Of a stretch of DNA of 64,000 nucleotides, positions 50,152-58,841 are shown one piece after another; within the stretch, counting starts at the first letter, position 1, and the number at the start of each line of letters is the position of its first letter. Made by a program: the position numbers and the translations under genes. The notes under the pieces were generated by a model that was not told where the DNA came from, did no database searches, and saw only the letters and a list, made by a program, of their open reading frames with translations. Origin of the DNA: Streptomyces sp. MspMP-M5 (GTDB taxonomy: Bacteria > Actinomycetota > Actinomycetes > Streptomycetales > Streptomycetaceae); the NCBI RefSeq assembly GCF_000373585.1, contig NZ_KB891878.1:91227-155226 (forward strand), written 5' to 3'.

Positions 50152-52230
50152 TCAGCCGTCGAGGCCCCGGATGCGGGCGATCAGCAGCGCGACGTCGTCG
50201 TGGTCGTTGCCGTGCCGCAGCTCGCCCAGGAGGCGGTCGCAGAGTTCCTCCAGCGGCCGTTCGGGCTCGGCGAGCAGCCCGAGGAGGAGGTCCAGGCGGG
50301 TGTCGATGGCCTGGTCGCGGGTCTCGATCAGCCCGTCGGTGTAGAGCACGAGTTGGTCGCCGGCGCGCAGCGGGACGGTGGTCTGCTCGAAGGTCACGCC
50401 GCCGACGCCGAGCGGTGCGCCGGTCGGCAGGTCGAGCAGCTCCGGCGGCCCGCCGGGCCGGACCAGGACGGGCGGGAGGTGGCCGGCGACGGCGATCCGG
50501 CACTCCTCCTTGTGCGGGTCGTGGACGGCGTAGAGGCAGGTCGCGAAGGCCGGGTCGAGGCCGCCGGCGATGTGGTCGAGGTGGTCGAGCACCTCGGCGG
50601 GCGCGAGGTCGAGGTCGGCCAGTGCGCGGGTGGTGGTGCGCAACTGGCCCATGGTGGCTGCCGCGTTGATGCCGCTGCCCATGACGTCGCCGACGACCAG
50701 TGCGGTCTTGTCGCCGGCGACCGGGATGACGTCGAACCAGTCGCCGCCCACCTCGCTGGCCGCCTGCGCGGGCTGGTAGCGGTAGGCGATGTCCATAGTG
50801 GTGGGCCGCGGCGGCCGGTGGTTCATCAGGTGCCGCTGGAGGGTGAGCGCGGTGCGCCGCTCGCTCTGGTAGGAGCGGGCGTTGTCGATGCAGACCGCCG
50901 CCCGGGCGGCCAGTTCGACGGCGAGCACCGCGTCGTCCTCGTCGAAGGGCACCGGGTTGTCCGTGCGGTAGAGCGACAGCGCGCCCAGCACCTCGCCGCG
51001 GGCGATCAGCGGCACCGCCAGATAGGAGTGCAGCCCGGCCTCCCGCAGCAGCTCGGCGCCCTGCGCGTCGGCGGCGATGTGCCGGCGCTGCTCCGGGCCC
51101 ACCTCGCCGACCAGCACCGGCCGGGCCTCGGTGACACAGCGGGTGATCAGCCGCTCGGTCTCGTAGGCGGCGAGCTGCCCGGTGGGGTCGGCGGCGCCGA
51201 CGGCCGGCGTCTCCCCGGCCGCCGCGACCGCCAGCGCCCGGAAGCGGGCCGGGCCGCCGCGGGCGCCGGGCCGGCGGCCGTCCAGGACGGCGTCGAGGAC
51301 GTCGACGGCGGCCAGGTCGGCGAGCTCGGGCACGATGACGTCGGCCAACTCCTGCGCGGTGCGGCCGACGTCGAGGGTGGTGCCGACGGTCGCCGAGGCG
51401 TCCGCGATGACCGCCAGCCGCCGCCGGGCCCGGGCCGCCTCGGTCGCGGCCCGGTGCTGCTCGGTGACGTCCACGACCGAGGTCGCCACGCCCAGCACCC
51501 GGCCGTTGGCGTCCTCCAGCCGGTAGTACGAGACCGACCACGCCTGGTCGGCGTCGGGGTGGGTGGCGGTGGGGCCGACGGAGAACTGGTCGAGCAGCGG
51601 CCGGCCGGTGGCCAGTACCGAGCGCATCCGCTCCTCGATCGTGTCGGTCTCCAGGAAGGACAGGGCGTCCCTGACGTGCCGGCCGATGTGCTGCTCGGCG
51701 GGCAGGTCGTTGATCCGCTCCAGCGCCGGGTTGACCATCACGAACCGCAGATCGGCGTCGAGCACCGCCAGCCCGATCGGCGACTGGGCCACCAGCCGCA
51801 CCGACAGCGCCAGGTCCCGCTCCACCTCCCGCAGCACGGCCTGGTCGGTGGCGATGCCCAGGGCGTAGGCGGCGCCGTGCTTGTCCTGGAGGCGCATGTT
51901 GCGGAATTCGACCAGTCGGGTGCTGCCGTCCTTGTGCCGGACGGGGAAGACCCCGGCCCAGCTCTCCCCACCGGACATCACCTCGGCGAACAGCCGCAGG
52001 ACGAGACTGACATGCTCGGGCGGGACCAGCAGCCGGGCGGCGGACCGGCCGAGCGCCTCCTCGGCGGTCCAGCCGAAGAGTTCCTCGGCCTGGGGGCTCC
52101 ACAGCGTGATCCGGCCCTTGGCGTCGAGCATCACGGCGGCCACGCCCAGTACGTCCAGCAGGCCGCCGGGGTGCGTCGGCCCGGCCCCGGCCTGGGCAGC
52201 ACTCTCCGGGAACGCGTCGGTCGCACCCAT
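50152..52230 (-). CDS. PAS-PAS-GAF-PP2C phosphatase (SpoIIE/RsbU type)
   Basis: A 692-residue soluble protein. PAS one at about 30-130 (VAAVMLDAKGRITLWSPQAEELFGWTAEEALG), PAS two at 150-260 (SPIGLAVLDADLRFVMVNPALERINDLPAEQHIG), GAF at 280-460, PP2C at 470-690 with VGGDWFDVIPV, VVGDVMGSGIN, LYTDGLIETRDQ and HDDVALLIARIRG. There is no HATPase, so it is a phosphatase alone. ATG at 52230 is preceded by GGAAGGAG. It is the fourth SpoIIE phosphatase in the window and diverges from the acyl-CoA synthetase gene over 368 bases. Confidence 0.9.
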   Translation of the reverse strand: MGATDAFPESAAQAGAGPTHPGGLLDVLGVAAVMLDAKGRITLWSPQAEELFGWTAEEALGRSAARLLVPPEHVSLVLRLFAEVMSGGESWAGVFPVRHKDGSTRLVEFRNMRLQDKHGAAYALGIATDQAVLREVERDLALSVRLVAQSPIGLAVLDADLRFVMVNPALERINDLPAEQHIGRHVRDALSFLETDTIEERMRSVLATGRPLLDQFSVGPTATHPDADQAWSVSYYRLEDANGRVLGVATSVVDVTEQHRAATEAARARRRLAVIADASATVGTTLDVGRTAQELADVIVPELADLAAVDVLDAVLDGRRPGARGGPARFRALAVAAAGETPAVGAADPTGQLAAYETERLITRCVTEARPVLVGEVGPEQRRHIAADAQGAELLREAGLHSYLAVPLIARGEVLGALSLYRTDNPVPFDEDDAVLAVELAARAAVCIDNARSYQSERRTALTLQRHLMNHRPPRPTTMDIAYRYQPAQAASEVGGDWFDVIPVAGDKTALVVGDVMGSGINAAATMGQLRTTTRALADLDLAPAEVLDHLDHIAGGLDPAFATCLYAVHDPHKEECRIAVAGHLPPVLVRPGGPPELLDLPTGAPLGVGGVTFEQTTVPLRAGDQLVLYTDGLIETRDQAIDTRLDLLLGLLAEPERPLEELCDRLLGELRHGNDHDDVALLIARIRGLDG

Positions 52231-52516
52231 GCAGGCACTCCTTCCGCCGGTCTCCGAGACCGACAGCCGTGGCGCTCCGTGCACGGCCAGGTCGTGCCGT
52301 GCTGCCGCTGCCCTCCATCATCTCTCGACACCGGACGGACCCGCAGGCAGAGCGGGGTCCACCAGGGGCGGGGACCGCACCGGAGGGAGCATTATGGGCC
52401 GCCGTCCCCCGACCGGGCGACCCGGTTGACGATATTGATCCACTGGGCGGTGGCCGGACAACGCCCGCGCACGGACGCCCGACTTGGAGATGTGGATCTC
52501 TTGGGACTACCCTAAC

Positions 52517-52537
52517 TTAGTTGCTGGAGGCAACCAA
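52517..52537. promoter_or_regulatory. MarR-like operator upstream of the acyl-CoA synthetase gene
   Basis: TTAGTTGC and GCAACCAA form an 8-bp inverted repeat with one mismatch and a 5-nt spacer, of the sort bound by MarR-family dimers. It lies 61 bases before ATG 52599 in a 368-base divergent region that otherwise shows no clear features. The regulator is not in this window. Confidence 0.45.
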
Positions 52538-52598
52538 TAAAAGACACGCGCCACCGGCGTATCCCCGTACGCCGCCGGGGTACAGGAGGAAGTCCTCG

Positions 52599-54143
52599 AT
52601 GCCGATATCCGACCAGCCGTTCCGCACATATGTGGAGGAGAACCTCGATGCACTTAACCTCGACCCGGGCCACGAGGTCCTGGTCCACCAGGGCCGCCGG
52701 GTCACCGCCGGCGAGTTCCGCTCGTTGGTCCTGCGGATGGCCCGCGCACTGCGTGAGCGGGGCGTCGGGCGCGGCAGCACCGTCACGCTGCTGAGCGGCA
52801 ACCTCCCCGAGACCATCGCCGCCCGCTACGCCGCCAACCTCGTCGGCGCGCGGGTCAACCACCTCTACAACAAGCTCTCTGCCGACTCCCAGGCCGCGAT
52901 CGTCCGCGACGTCGAGACCCGCGCCCTGATCGTCGACCCGCGGCTGGCCGAACGGGCCGCGGAACTGGTCGAGTCGGCGCCCGTCCCGGACGTCCTGGTG
53001 CTGGGGCCGGCCAAGTTGGGCACCGACCTGCTGGAGCTGGCGGCCGGCCAGAGCGACGAGCCGTTCGCCACCGACGCCCGGCCGGACGACATCTGCACCA
53101 TCCGGCACACCGGCGGCACCACCGGCCACCCCAAGGGCATCTGCACCACCTTCGAGCAGGTGCGGTGGTTCACCGGCGCGCTCCCGGAGTTCGAGGGCGT
53201 GGTGCACCGCCAACTGGTCTGCACCACCCTCGCGCACGCGGCCGGCTACATGGCCGACACCGTCCTGCAGTCCGGCGGCACCGTCGTCCTGCTCGACGAC
53301 TTCGACGCCCAAGAAGTGCTCGCCGCCATCGAGCGCGAGCGGATCACCGCCCTGTTCCTGCTGCCGCCGCTGCTGTACCAGCTGATGGACCACCCGGACC
53401 GGCCGGGCACCGACACCTCCAGCCTGCGCATGGTCACCTACGGCGGCTGCCAGGCGTCTCCGGCCCGACTGGCCGACGCGGTCCGGGCGTTCGGGCAGGT
53501 GCTGGTGCAGGGCTACGGCCAGAACGAGGCCGGCGGCATCAGCGTGCTCACCTCGGAGGACCACGACCCCGCGCGCCCCGACCGGCTGCGCTCGGCCGGC
53601 AAGGTGCTGCCCGACGTCGAGGTGGCGGTCCGCGACGAGTCCGGGCGCGATCTGCCCCCCGGCTCGCACGGCGAGATCTGCGTCCGCTCCGACATGATCA
53701 TGCAGGGCTACTGGAAGCAGCCGGAGCTCACCGCCGAGGTACTGCGGGACGGCTGGCTGCACACCGGCGACGTCGGCTTCGTCGACGAGGAGGGCTACCT
53801 CACCATCGTCGACCGGCTCAAGGACATGATCGTCGTGGTCGGCGGCCATGTGTACACCACCGAGCTGGAGGACCTGCTCAACTCGCACCCGCAGGTGCTC
53901 CAGAGCGCCGTCTACGGCGTCCGCGACGCGGACCGGATGGAGCGGGTGCACGCGACGGTGGTGCGGACCCCCGGCGGCGACGTCGACGCGGAGCAGCTGT
54001 GCGCGATGGTGCGCGAGGTCCGCGGCGCGATGTACGAGCCGGCCCGGATCACCTTCGCGGAGGCGCTGCCGCTGACCGACGCGGGCAAGCCGGACAAGAA
54101 GGAACTCCGGCGCCGCGCCGAGGAGTCGGACGACGCGGCCTGA
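52599..54143 (+). CDS. Acyl-CoA synthetase (AMP-binding, ANL superfamily)
   Basis: A complete 514-residue adenylating enzyme: P-loop-like TIRHTGGTTGHPKGICTTFEQ, acceptor motif YGQNEAGG, ATP-binding GWLHTGDVGFVDEEGYLTIVDRLKDMIVVVGGHVY, and the C-terminal catalytic Lys region TDAGKPDKKELRRR. It should activate a carboxylic acid to an acyl-AMP and then acyl-CoA. The substrate is not known; it is unlike FadD3, so I do not claim it replaces the broken fadD3. ATG at 52599 is preceded by ACAGGAGGAA. A strong stem-loop follows. Control by the MarR-like box is possible. Confidence 0.87.
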   Translation: MPISDQPFRTYVEENLDALNLDPGHEVLVHQGRRVTAGEFRSLVLRMARALRERGVGRGSTVTLLSGNLPETIAARYAANLVGARVNHLYNKLSADSQAAIVRDVETRALIVDPRLAERAAELVESAPVPDVLVLGPAKLGTDLLELAAGQSDEPFATDARPDDICTIRHTGGTTGHPKGICTTFEQVRWFTGALPEFEGVVHRQLVCTTLAHAAGYMADTVLQSGGTVVLLDDFDAQEVLAAIERERITALFLLPPLLYQLMDHPDRPGTDTSSLRMVTYGGCQASPARLADAVRAFGQVLVQGYGQNEAGGISVLTSEDHDPARPDRLRSAGKVLPDVEVAVRDESGRDLPPGSHGEICVRSDMIMQGYWKQPELTAEVLRDGWLHTGDVGFVDEEGYLTIVDRLKDMIVVVGGHVYTTELEDLLNSHPQVLQSAVYGVRDADRMERVHATVVRTPGGDVDAEQLCAMVREVRGAMYEPARITFAEALPLTDAGKPDKKELRRRAEESDDAA

Positions 54144-54180
54144 TCCGGCCGGCCGGTCCGGCGCCCAGGACCCACGAAGG

Positions 54181-54213
54181 CGGGCCGCCGCAGTGCGCAA
54201 CTGCGGCGGCCCG
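54181..54213. terminator. Bidirectional stem-loop between two convergent genes
   Basis: CGGGCCGCCGCAGT (54181-54194) and ACTGCGGCGGCCCG (54200-54213) are perfectly complementary over 14 bp around a 5-nt loop. It lies 37 bases after the acyl-CoA synthetase stop and 15 bases beyond the stop of the minus-strand exported protein, so it can serve both. Confidence 0.8.
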
Positions 54214-54228
54214 CCGGGCTGTTTGCGG

Positions 54229-54567
54229 TCAGATCAGCCAACCGAGCAGACTACGGAGAATGCGTCCGAGGAGCCCGATGTCTTCGTGGCGCTCGCAGCC
54301 CTCCCGCCCGAAGTGGCCGCGGCCGTGGTGGCCCTCGCGACCCTCGTGGCCGAAGCGGCCCTCATTGCCGAATCGGCCGAAGTCGCCGAAGCCGCAGTCG
54401 TCGTCCCGGTGACGGTGATGCCAGCGGCCGTGGTGACCACGGCCGTGGTCGCCGCTCATCGCGACCGTCTGGCCCTGAGGTGCGGCCTGGGCCATACCGG
54501 CTGCCGGGACGACCGTCGCGGCGGCGAGTGCCGCGGCGGCCAGGGTACGTCCTATGTACTTACGCAT
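54229..54567 (-). CDS. Small exported His/Gly/Arg-rich protein
   Basis: A 112-residue exported protein. Residues 1-29 are a clear signal peptide (MRKYIGRTLAAAALAAATVV, cleavage near AQAAP). The mature part is rich in His, Gly, Arg and Asp: GDHGRGHHGRWHHRHRDDDCGFGDFG, then loosely repeated RFGNEG, RFGHEG, REGHHG, HFGREG units. Two Cys are present. The C-terminus is a hydrophobic/amphipathic LGRILRSLLGWLI. Metal binding and surface association are plausible guesses only; no family is recognised. GGGAGAAG lies before the ATG. Confidence 0.75.
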   Translation of the reverse strand: MRKYIGRTLAAAALAAATVVPAAGMAQAAPQGQTVAMSGDHGRGHHGRWHHRHRDDDCGFGDFGRFGNEGRFGHEGREGHHGRGHFGREGCERHEDIGLLGRILRSLLGWLI

Positions 54568-54692
54568 GCGCTTCTCCCGTTTGGCAGGAAATCGGACAAG
54601 ACGATGGGTACCGCGCGGCGGCGGGTTCCTCGCGGGCACATGGGGCGGCCACTCCAACGGCCCCCGCATTTGCGCCGATAGAGGCAGTGCCG

Positions 54693-55706
54693 TCAGCGCT
54701 TGCGGGCCCGGCTGGGCTGGACCCGGGAGGGCTCGCCGGGCATCTTCGGGTGGTCCGGCGGATACGGCAGATCGCCCAGCCCCTCCTCGGCGGCGTACCG
54801 GTCGGCGAGTTCCAGCAGGGATTCCAGGCCGAAGGCGTGGTCGGCCATGTCGGCGTGCAGGTCGCCGAGTTCGGCGAACCGCGGCGGCATCGTGCGCAGG
54901 TCGAAGTCCTCGGGCTCGACGGCGGACAGCTCGTCCCAGCGCAGCGGGGCGGAGACGGTCGCCCGGGGGCGGGCGCGCAGCGAGTAGGGCGAGGCGATGG
55001 TGCGGTCGCGGGCCATCTGGTTGTAGTCCACGAACACCTTCGCGCCGCGCTCCTCCTTCCACCAGGCAGCCGTCACCCGCTGCGGCAGCCGCCGCTCCAA
55101 CGTCCGGGCCACGGCGATCGCGGCCCGTCTGACCTCGGTGAACGTCCAGTGCGGGCGGATCGGCACATAGACGTGCACGCCGCGGCCGCCGGAGGTCTTC
55201 GGCCAGCCGCGCAGCCCGTGCTCGGCCAGCAGCGCGCGCAGTTCGTGGGCGACCGCGACGGCGTCGGCGAAGCCGGTGCCGGGCTGCGGGTCGAGGTCGA
55301 TGCGCAGCTCGTCGGGGTGCTCGGTGTCCGTGCGGCGGACCGGCCAGGGGTGGAAGGTCAGACAGCCGAGGTTGGCCGCCCAGACCACGGCGGCGGGTTC
55401 GGCGGGGCAGATCTCGTCCGCGAACCGCCCGCTGGGGAAGGTGATCCGTGCGGTGGCCAGCCAGTCCGGCAGTCCCTTGGGCGCCCGTTTCTGGTAGAAG
55501 AACTCGCCCTCGACGCCGTCGGGGAACCGCTGCATGGTCGTCGGCCGGTCCCGCAGGCCGCGCAGCACCCCGTCCGCGACGGCGAGGTAGTACTGGGCGA
55601 CGTCCAACTTGGTGAAACCGCGCTCGGGGTAGTACGTCTTGTCCGGGTTCGAGACGCGCACCGTGCGCCCCGCGACATCCAGTTCCACAGCTCGGGCTCC
55701 GGCCAT
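54693..55706 (-). CDS. LigD-type NHEJ polymerase/primase domain protein
   Basis: A 337-residue stand-alone LigD PolDom: VRVSNPDKTYYPERGFTKLDVAQYYLAVADGVL, FFYQKRAPKGLPDWL, the active-site LRIDLDPQPGTGF with metal-binding Asp pair, GWPKTSGGRGVHVYVPI and VFVDYNQMARDRTIASPYSLRARP. It is expected to add nucleotides, including ribonucleotides, during end joining. ATG at 55706. It diverges from a stand-alone LigC-type ligase gene across about 107 bases, so polymerase and ligase functions are split over two genes; no ku gene is visible. Confidence 0.93.
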   Translation of the reverse strand: MAGARAVELDVAGRTVRVSNPDKTYYPERGFTKLDVAQYYLAVADGVLRGLRDRPTTMQRFPDGVEGEFFYQKRAPKGLPDWLATARITFPSGRFADEICPAEPAAVVWAANLGCLTFHPWPVRRTDTEHPDELRIDLDPQPGTGFADAVAVAHELRALLAEHGLRGWPKTSGGRGVHVYVPIRPHWTFTEVRRAAIAVARTLERRLPQRVTAAWWKEERGAKVFVDYNQMARDRTIASPYSLRARPRATVSAPLRWDELSAVEPEDFDLRTMPPRFAELGDLHADMADHAFGLESLLELADRYAAEEGLGDLPYPPDHPKMPGEPSRVQPSRARKR

Positions 55707-55813
55707 GCCACCACGCTAGGTTCCGCCGGGTGACCCCGCGCGCCGGGTGTGCCGGCGGTGGACCGGCCGTTCCCGGCGCGCGGGAAGGGGCGACGGCCCG
55801 CAGGATCGGGAGC

Positions 55814-56881
55814 ATGGACCTGCCCGTGATGCCCCCGGTGTCCCCGATGCTCGCCAAGCCGGTGGCGAAGATCCCCGACGGCATGCAGTACGAAGCGAAG
55901 TGGGACGGCTTCCGCGTCATCGTGTTCCGGGACGGCGACGAGGTCGAGATCGCCAGCCGCACCACCAAGTCGCTCAGCCGCTACTTCCCCGAGGTGCTGG
56001 CGGCGGCGCGGGCCCAACTGCCGCCGCGCTGCGTGCTGGACGGCGAGATCGTCATCGCGCACGAGGGCCGGCTGCACTTCGAGGAACTGCTGGAGCGGAT
56101 CCACCCGGCCGACTCCCGGGTGCGGACGCTGGCCGCCCGCACCCCCGCCTCGCTGGTCGCCTTCGACCTGCTGGCGCTGGACTCCGCGTCCCTGCTGGCC
56201 GAGCCGCAGACGGCCCGGCGGGAGGCCCTGGTCGAGGCGCTGCGGCCGGCCCGGCCGCCGGTGCACACCGCGCCGGCCACCACCGACCGGGAGATGGCGC
56301 AGCGGTGGTTCGCGCAGTTCGAGGGGGCCGGGCTGGACGGGGTGATCGCCAAGCCGCTCGACCTGCCGTACCGGCCGGGCGAGCGGGTGATGTACAAGGT
56401 CAAGCACGCGCGTACCGCCGACTGCGTGGTCGCGGGCTACCGCCTGCACAAGAGCGGGCCGGTGGTCGGCTCGCTGCTGCTCGGGCTGCACGACGAGGCC
56501 GGGCACCTCCAACACGTCGGGGTGTGCGCCTCGTTCCCGATGGCGCGGCGGCGCGCCCTGGTCGAGGAGTTGGCGCCGCTGCGGATGTCGGCGGACGAGG
56601 CCGGCGGCCACCCCTGGGGCGACTGGGCCGACGAGGCGGCGCACGCGGCCCGCCGGATGCCGGGCGGGCCGAGCCGCTGGAGCGGCGGCAAGGACCTGTC
56701 GTGGGTGCCGCTGCGCCCGGAGCTGGTGTGCGAGGTGGGCTACGACCACATGGAGGGCAGCCGGTTCCGGCACACCGCGCAGTTCCGCCGCTGGCGGCCC
56801 GACCGCACACCGGAAAGCTGCACCTACGCACAGCTGGAGGAGCCGGTCGGCTACGACCTGGGCGAGCTGCTGGGCGACTGA
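55814..56881 (+). CDS. ATP-dependent DNA ligase (LigC/LigD ligase type)
   Basis: A 355-residue ligase. Motif I has nucleotidyl acceptor Lys29 in YEAKWDGFRVIVFRDG; motif III is ASLVAFDLLALD, motif IV is GLDGVIAKPLDLPYRPGER, motif V is MYKVKHARTADCVVAG. The C-terminal OB fold follows, ending in VCEVGYDHMEGSRFRHTAQFRRWRPDR. It matches the LigC group of actinobacterial ATP ligases, which take part in repair and an alternative end-joining route. ATG at 55814. Divergent polymerase gene suggests the two are regulated together. Confidence 0.93.
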   Translation: MDLPVMPPVSPMLAKPVAKIPDGMQYEAKWDGFRVIVFRDGDEVEIASRTTKSLSRYFPEVLAAARAQLPPRCVLDGEIVIAHEGRLHFEELLERIHPADSRVRTLAARTPASLVAFDLLALDSASLLAEPQTARREALVEALRPARPPVHTAPATTDREMAQRWFAQFEGAGLDGVIAKPLDLPYRPGERVMYKVKHARTADCVVAGYRLHKSGPVVGSLLLGLHDEAGHLQHVGVCASFPMARRRALVEELAPLRMSADEAGGHPWGDWADEAAHAARRMPGGPSRWSGGKDLSWVPLRPELVCEVGYDHMEGSRFRHTAQFRRWRPDRTPESCTYAQLEEPVGYDLGELLGD

Positions 56882-56897
56882 CCGGGCGGGCCGACCC

Positions 56898-57884
56898 TCA
56901 CCGCTCGGGCGGCCAGCGGCGCCGGCTCTCCCCCGGCGCCAGCCGGTCCACCACCTCGGCGAGCTCCTGGCAGACCTGCTCGATCTTCCGGCGGATGGTG
57001 TTCTGCTCGGTGACGATCGCCGAGAGCAGCAGCGCGGTGAGTGCGGCGGAGGCGTTGAGGGCCTGGAGGTTGACCATCGACTCCAGCAGGCTGTGCCCGG
57101 TGAACGGGCCGTAGCGGCCGGTCGCCGCGCTGATCGCGAACACCGACAGCACCAGGACGCAGGGCGCCGCCCCCACCAGCTGGAACCGCAGCGCCGCCCA
57201 CACGATCAACGGGAAGACCAGGAACAGCACCGACAGCGAGGTCCGGGTGCTCACCAGCGAGACCACCACCGTGGCCGCCAGCAGCGCCGCCGCCTCGGCC
57301 CACCGGTACAGCGGCACGTCCCGCAGCGGCCGGATCGTCCGGCAGGCCAGCAGCAGCGGGGCGACCACCAGGACACCCATCGCGTCGCCCACCCACCAGG
57401 CCGCCCAGGTCCGCCAGAAGTCCCCGGCGGGCAGTGCCCCGGTGAGCACCTGGGTGCCGCTGCCCAGCGTCGCGCTGATCACCATCGCGGCGAAGGCGCC
57501 GAGGGCGACCAGGGCGACCCCGTCGCGCAGCCGGTCCAGTTCGGTGCGGAAGCCGACCCGCCGGAGCATCAGGCAGGCGCAGACCGGTGCGAGGGTGTTG
57601 CCCGCGACCACGCCGAAGCCCGCCAGGTCCGGCCTGGTGAGCGTCCAGATGACCAGTACGGTGCCGAGCGCGATGCCCGGCCACAGCCATAGGCCCAGCA
57701 GGAGCAGGCAGCTCAGGGCGATGCCCGTGGGCGGCCACAGGGGGGTGACCACCGCACCCGCGATCACCACCTGCTCCAGCAGACCGACCTTCGCGGCGCC
57801 GTAGTAGACGGCGGCGAGCGCGAGGTTCCCCAGGACTGCCGGCGCCGGCCGACGGATTACCCCGGTGCGCACCACATCTGCCAT
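56898..57884 (-). CDS. MASE1-domain membrane protein without output domain
   Basis: A 328-residue integral membrane protein of about eight to nine helices: YYGAAKVGLLEQVVIAGAVVTPLWPPTGIALSCLLLLG is the MASE1 hallmark, followed by GTVLVIWTLTRPDLAGFGVVAGNTLAPVCACLMLRR and AAWWVGDAMGVLVVAPLLL. The end is a short cytoplasmic helix (TIRRKIEQVCQELAEVVDRL) with no kinase, GGDEF or phosphatase domain. The adjacent PP2C gene, 54 bases upstream on the same strand, could be the detached output. The ATG at 57884 is chosen on family fit; ribosome site GGGGG is modest. Confidence 0.88.
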   Translation of the reverse strand: MADVVRTGVIRRPAPAVLGNLALAAVYYGAAKVGLLEQVVIAGAVVTPLWPPTGIALSCLLLLGLWLWPGIALGTVLVIWTLTRPDLAGFGVVAGNTLAPVCACLMLRRVGFRTELDRLRDGVALVALGAFAAMVISATLGSGTQVLTGALPAGDFWRTWAAWWVGDAMGVLVVAPLLLACRTIRPLRDVPLYRWAEAAALLAATVVVSLVSTRTSLSVLFLVFPLIVWAALRFQLVGAAPCVLVLSVFAISAATGRYGPFTGHSLLESMVNLQALNASAALTALLLSAIVTEQNTIRRKIEQVCQELAEVVDRLAPGESRRRWPPER

Positions 57885-57938
57885 CAGACAATGCCCCCGG
57901 CCGGCCGCCGGACGCGACACGCGCTGGCGGCCCGCGCT

Positions 57939-58772
57939 TCACCCGGCCCCGCGCCGCGCCGCGTCGTGGCTCAGCACGATCACCGCGGCGTCGTCGGTGT
58001 GGCCGGTCAGCTCCGCCACGCACATCACCGCGCCGGCGATCTCGGCCGGCGCGTCCCCGGCCTTGGCGGTGACGAGCCGGGCCACCTGCGCCAGCCCGGC
58101 CTCGATGGGGAACGACGGGCCCTCGATCACCCCGTCGGTGAGCAGCACGAACGCACCCGCCGCGGTGAGCCGCCGGCGGGTGACCGGATACCGCTGACCG
58201 GGCAGCACCCCGAGCGGGATGCCGCCGGGGTCCTCCACCAGGCCCCAGCGCCGGTCGGTGGTGGCCCAGACACCGGGGACGTGTCCGGCGCGGGCGCTGG
58301 TCAGCTCCCAGGACCGCGGGTCGAAGCGGACGAAGGTGCAGGTCGCGAAGAGTTCGCAGTCGATGGACAGCAGCAGGTCGTTGGCGCGGCTGAGGACCTC
58401 GCCGGGGTCGGCGGCGTGGGCGGCGACGGCCCGCAGCCCGATCCGGATCTGCCCCATGAACGCGGCGGCCTCGACGTCGTGTCCCTGGACGTCGCCGACG
58501 GAGAAGGCCAGCGCCCCGTCCGGCAGTGGGAACCCGTCGTACCAGTCGCCCCCGATGGCGAGGCCGTGCCGGGCGGGGGCGTAGGTGGCGGCGGTGCGCA
58601 GACCGGGCAGCTCCGGCAGGGCGGTCGGCAGCATCTCGCGCTGCAGGACCTCGGCCAGCTCCACTCTGGCCCGCTGGAGCTCCGCGCCTTCCCGCGCCTG
58701 GGCGGTCAGCCGCCCCAGCGTGGTGAGCAGATCGTCGGCGCTCGCCGCCCGCGGGGGACGACGCCGAAGCAT
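57939..58772 (-). CDS. Small SpoIIE-type PP2C phosphatase
   Basis: A 277-residue protein: a short N-terminal helix (QAREGAELQRARVELAEVLQREML) leads into a PP2C domain with AIGGDWYDGFPL, SVGDVQGHDVEAAAF, LLTDGVIEGPS and HTDDAAVIVLS. No sensor domain is present. It probably gets its signal from a partner, for which the MASE1 protein encoded just downstream is the natural candidate. It is the fifth SpoIIE phosphatase of the window. Start at 58772. Confidence 0.9.
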   Translation of the reverse strand: MLRRRPPRAASADDLLTTLGRLTAQAREGAELQRARVELAEVLQREMLPTALPELPGLRTAATYAPARHGLAIGGDWYDGFPLPDGALAFSVGDVQGHDVEAAAFMGQIRIGLRAVAAHAADPGEVLSRANDLLLSIDCELFATCTFVRFDPRSWELTSARAGHVPGVWATTDRRWGLVEDPGGIPLGVLPGQRYPVTRRRLTAAGAFVLLTDGVIEGPSFPIEAGLAQVARLVTAKAGDAPAEIAGAVMCVAELTGHTDDAAVIVLSHDAARRGAG

Positions 58773-58841
58773 GGGCCCATCATATTTCGGGGGTCCGGCA
58801 TCCGCTTGACGGCCGCCGGGGCGGGGCCGGGCTCACTCGTC

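Noticed and set aside
52599..54143. Acyl-CoA synthetase as a substitute for the broken fadD3
   Set aside because: It lies 14 kb away, has a different type of operator and no KstR2-like box; nothing in the sequence ties it to HIP.
54193..54681. Plus-strand Val/Ala-rich frame opposite the His/Gly-rich exported protein
   Set aside because: It is the mirror of the repeated Gly/Arg codons; the minus frame has a signal peptide and ribosome site.
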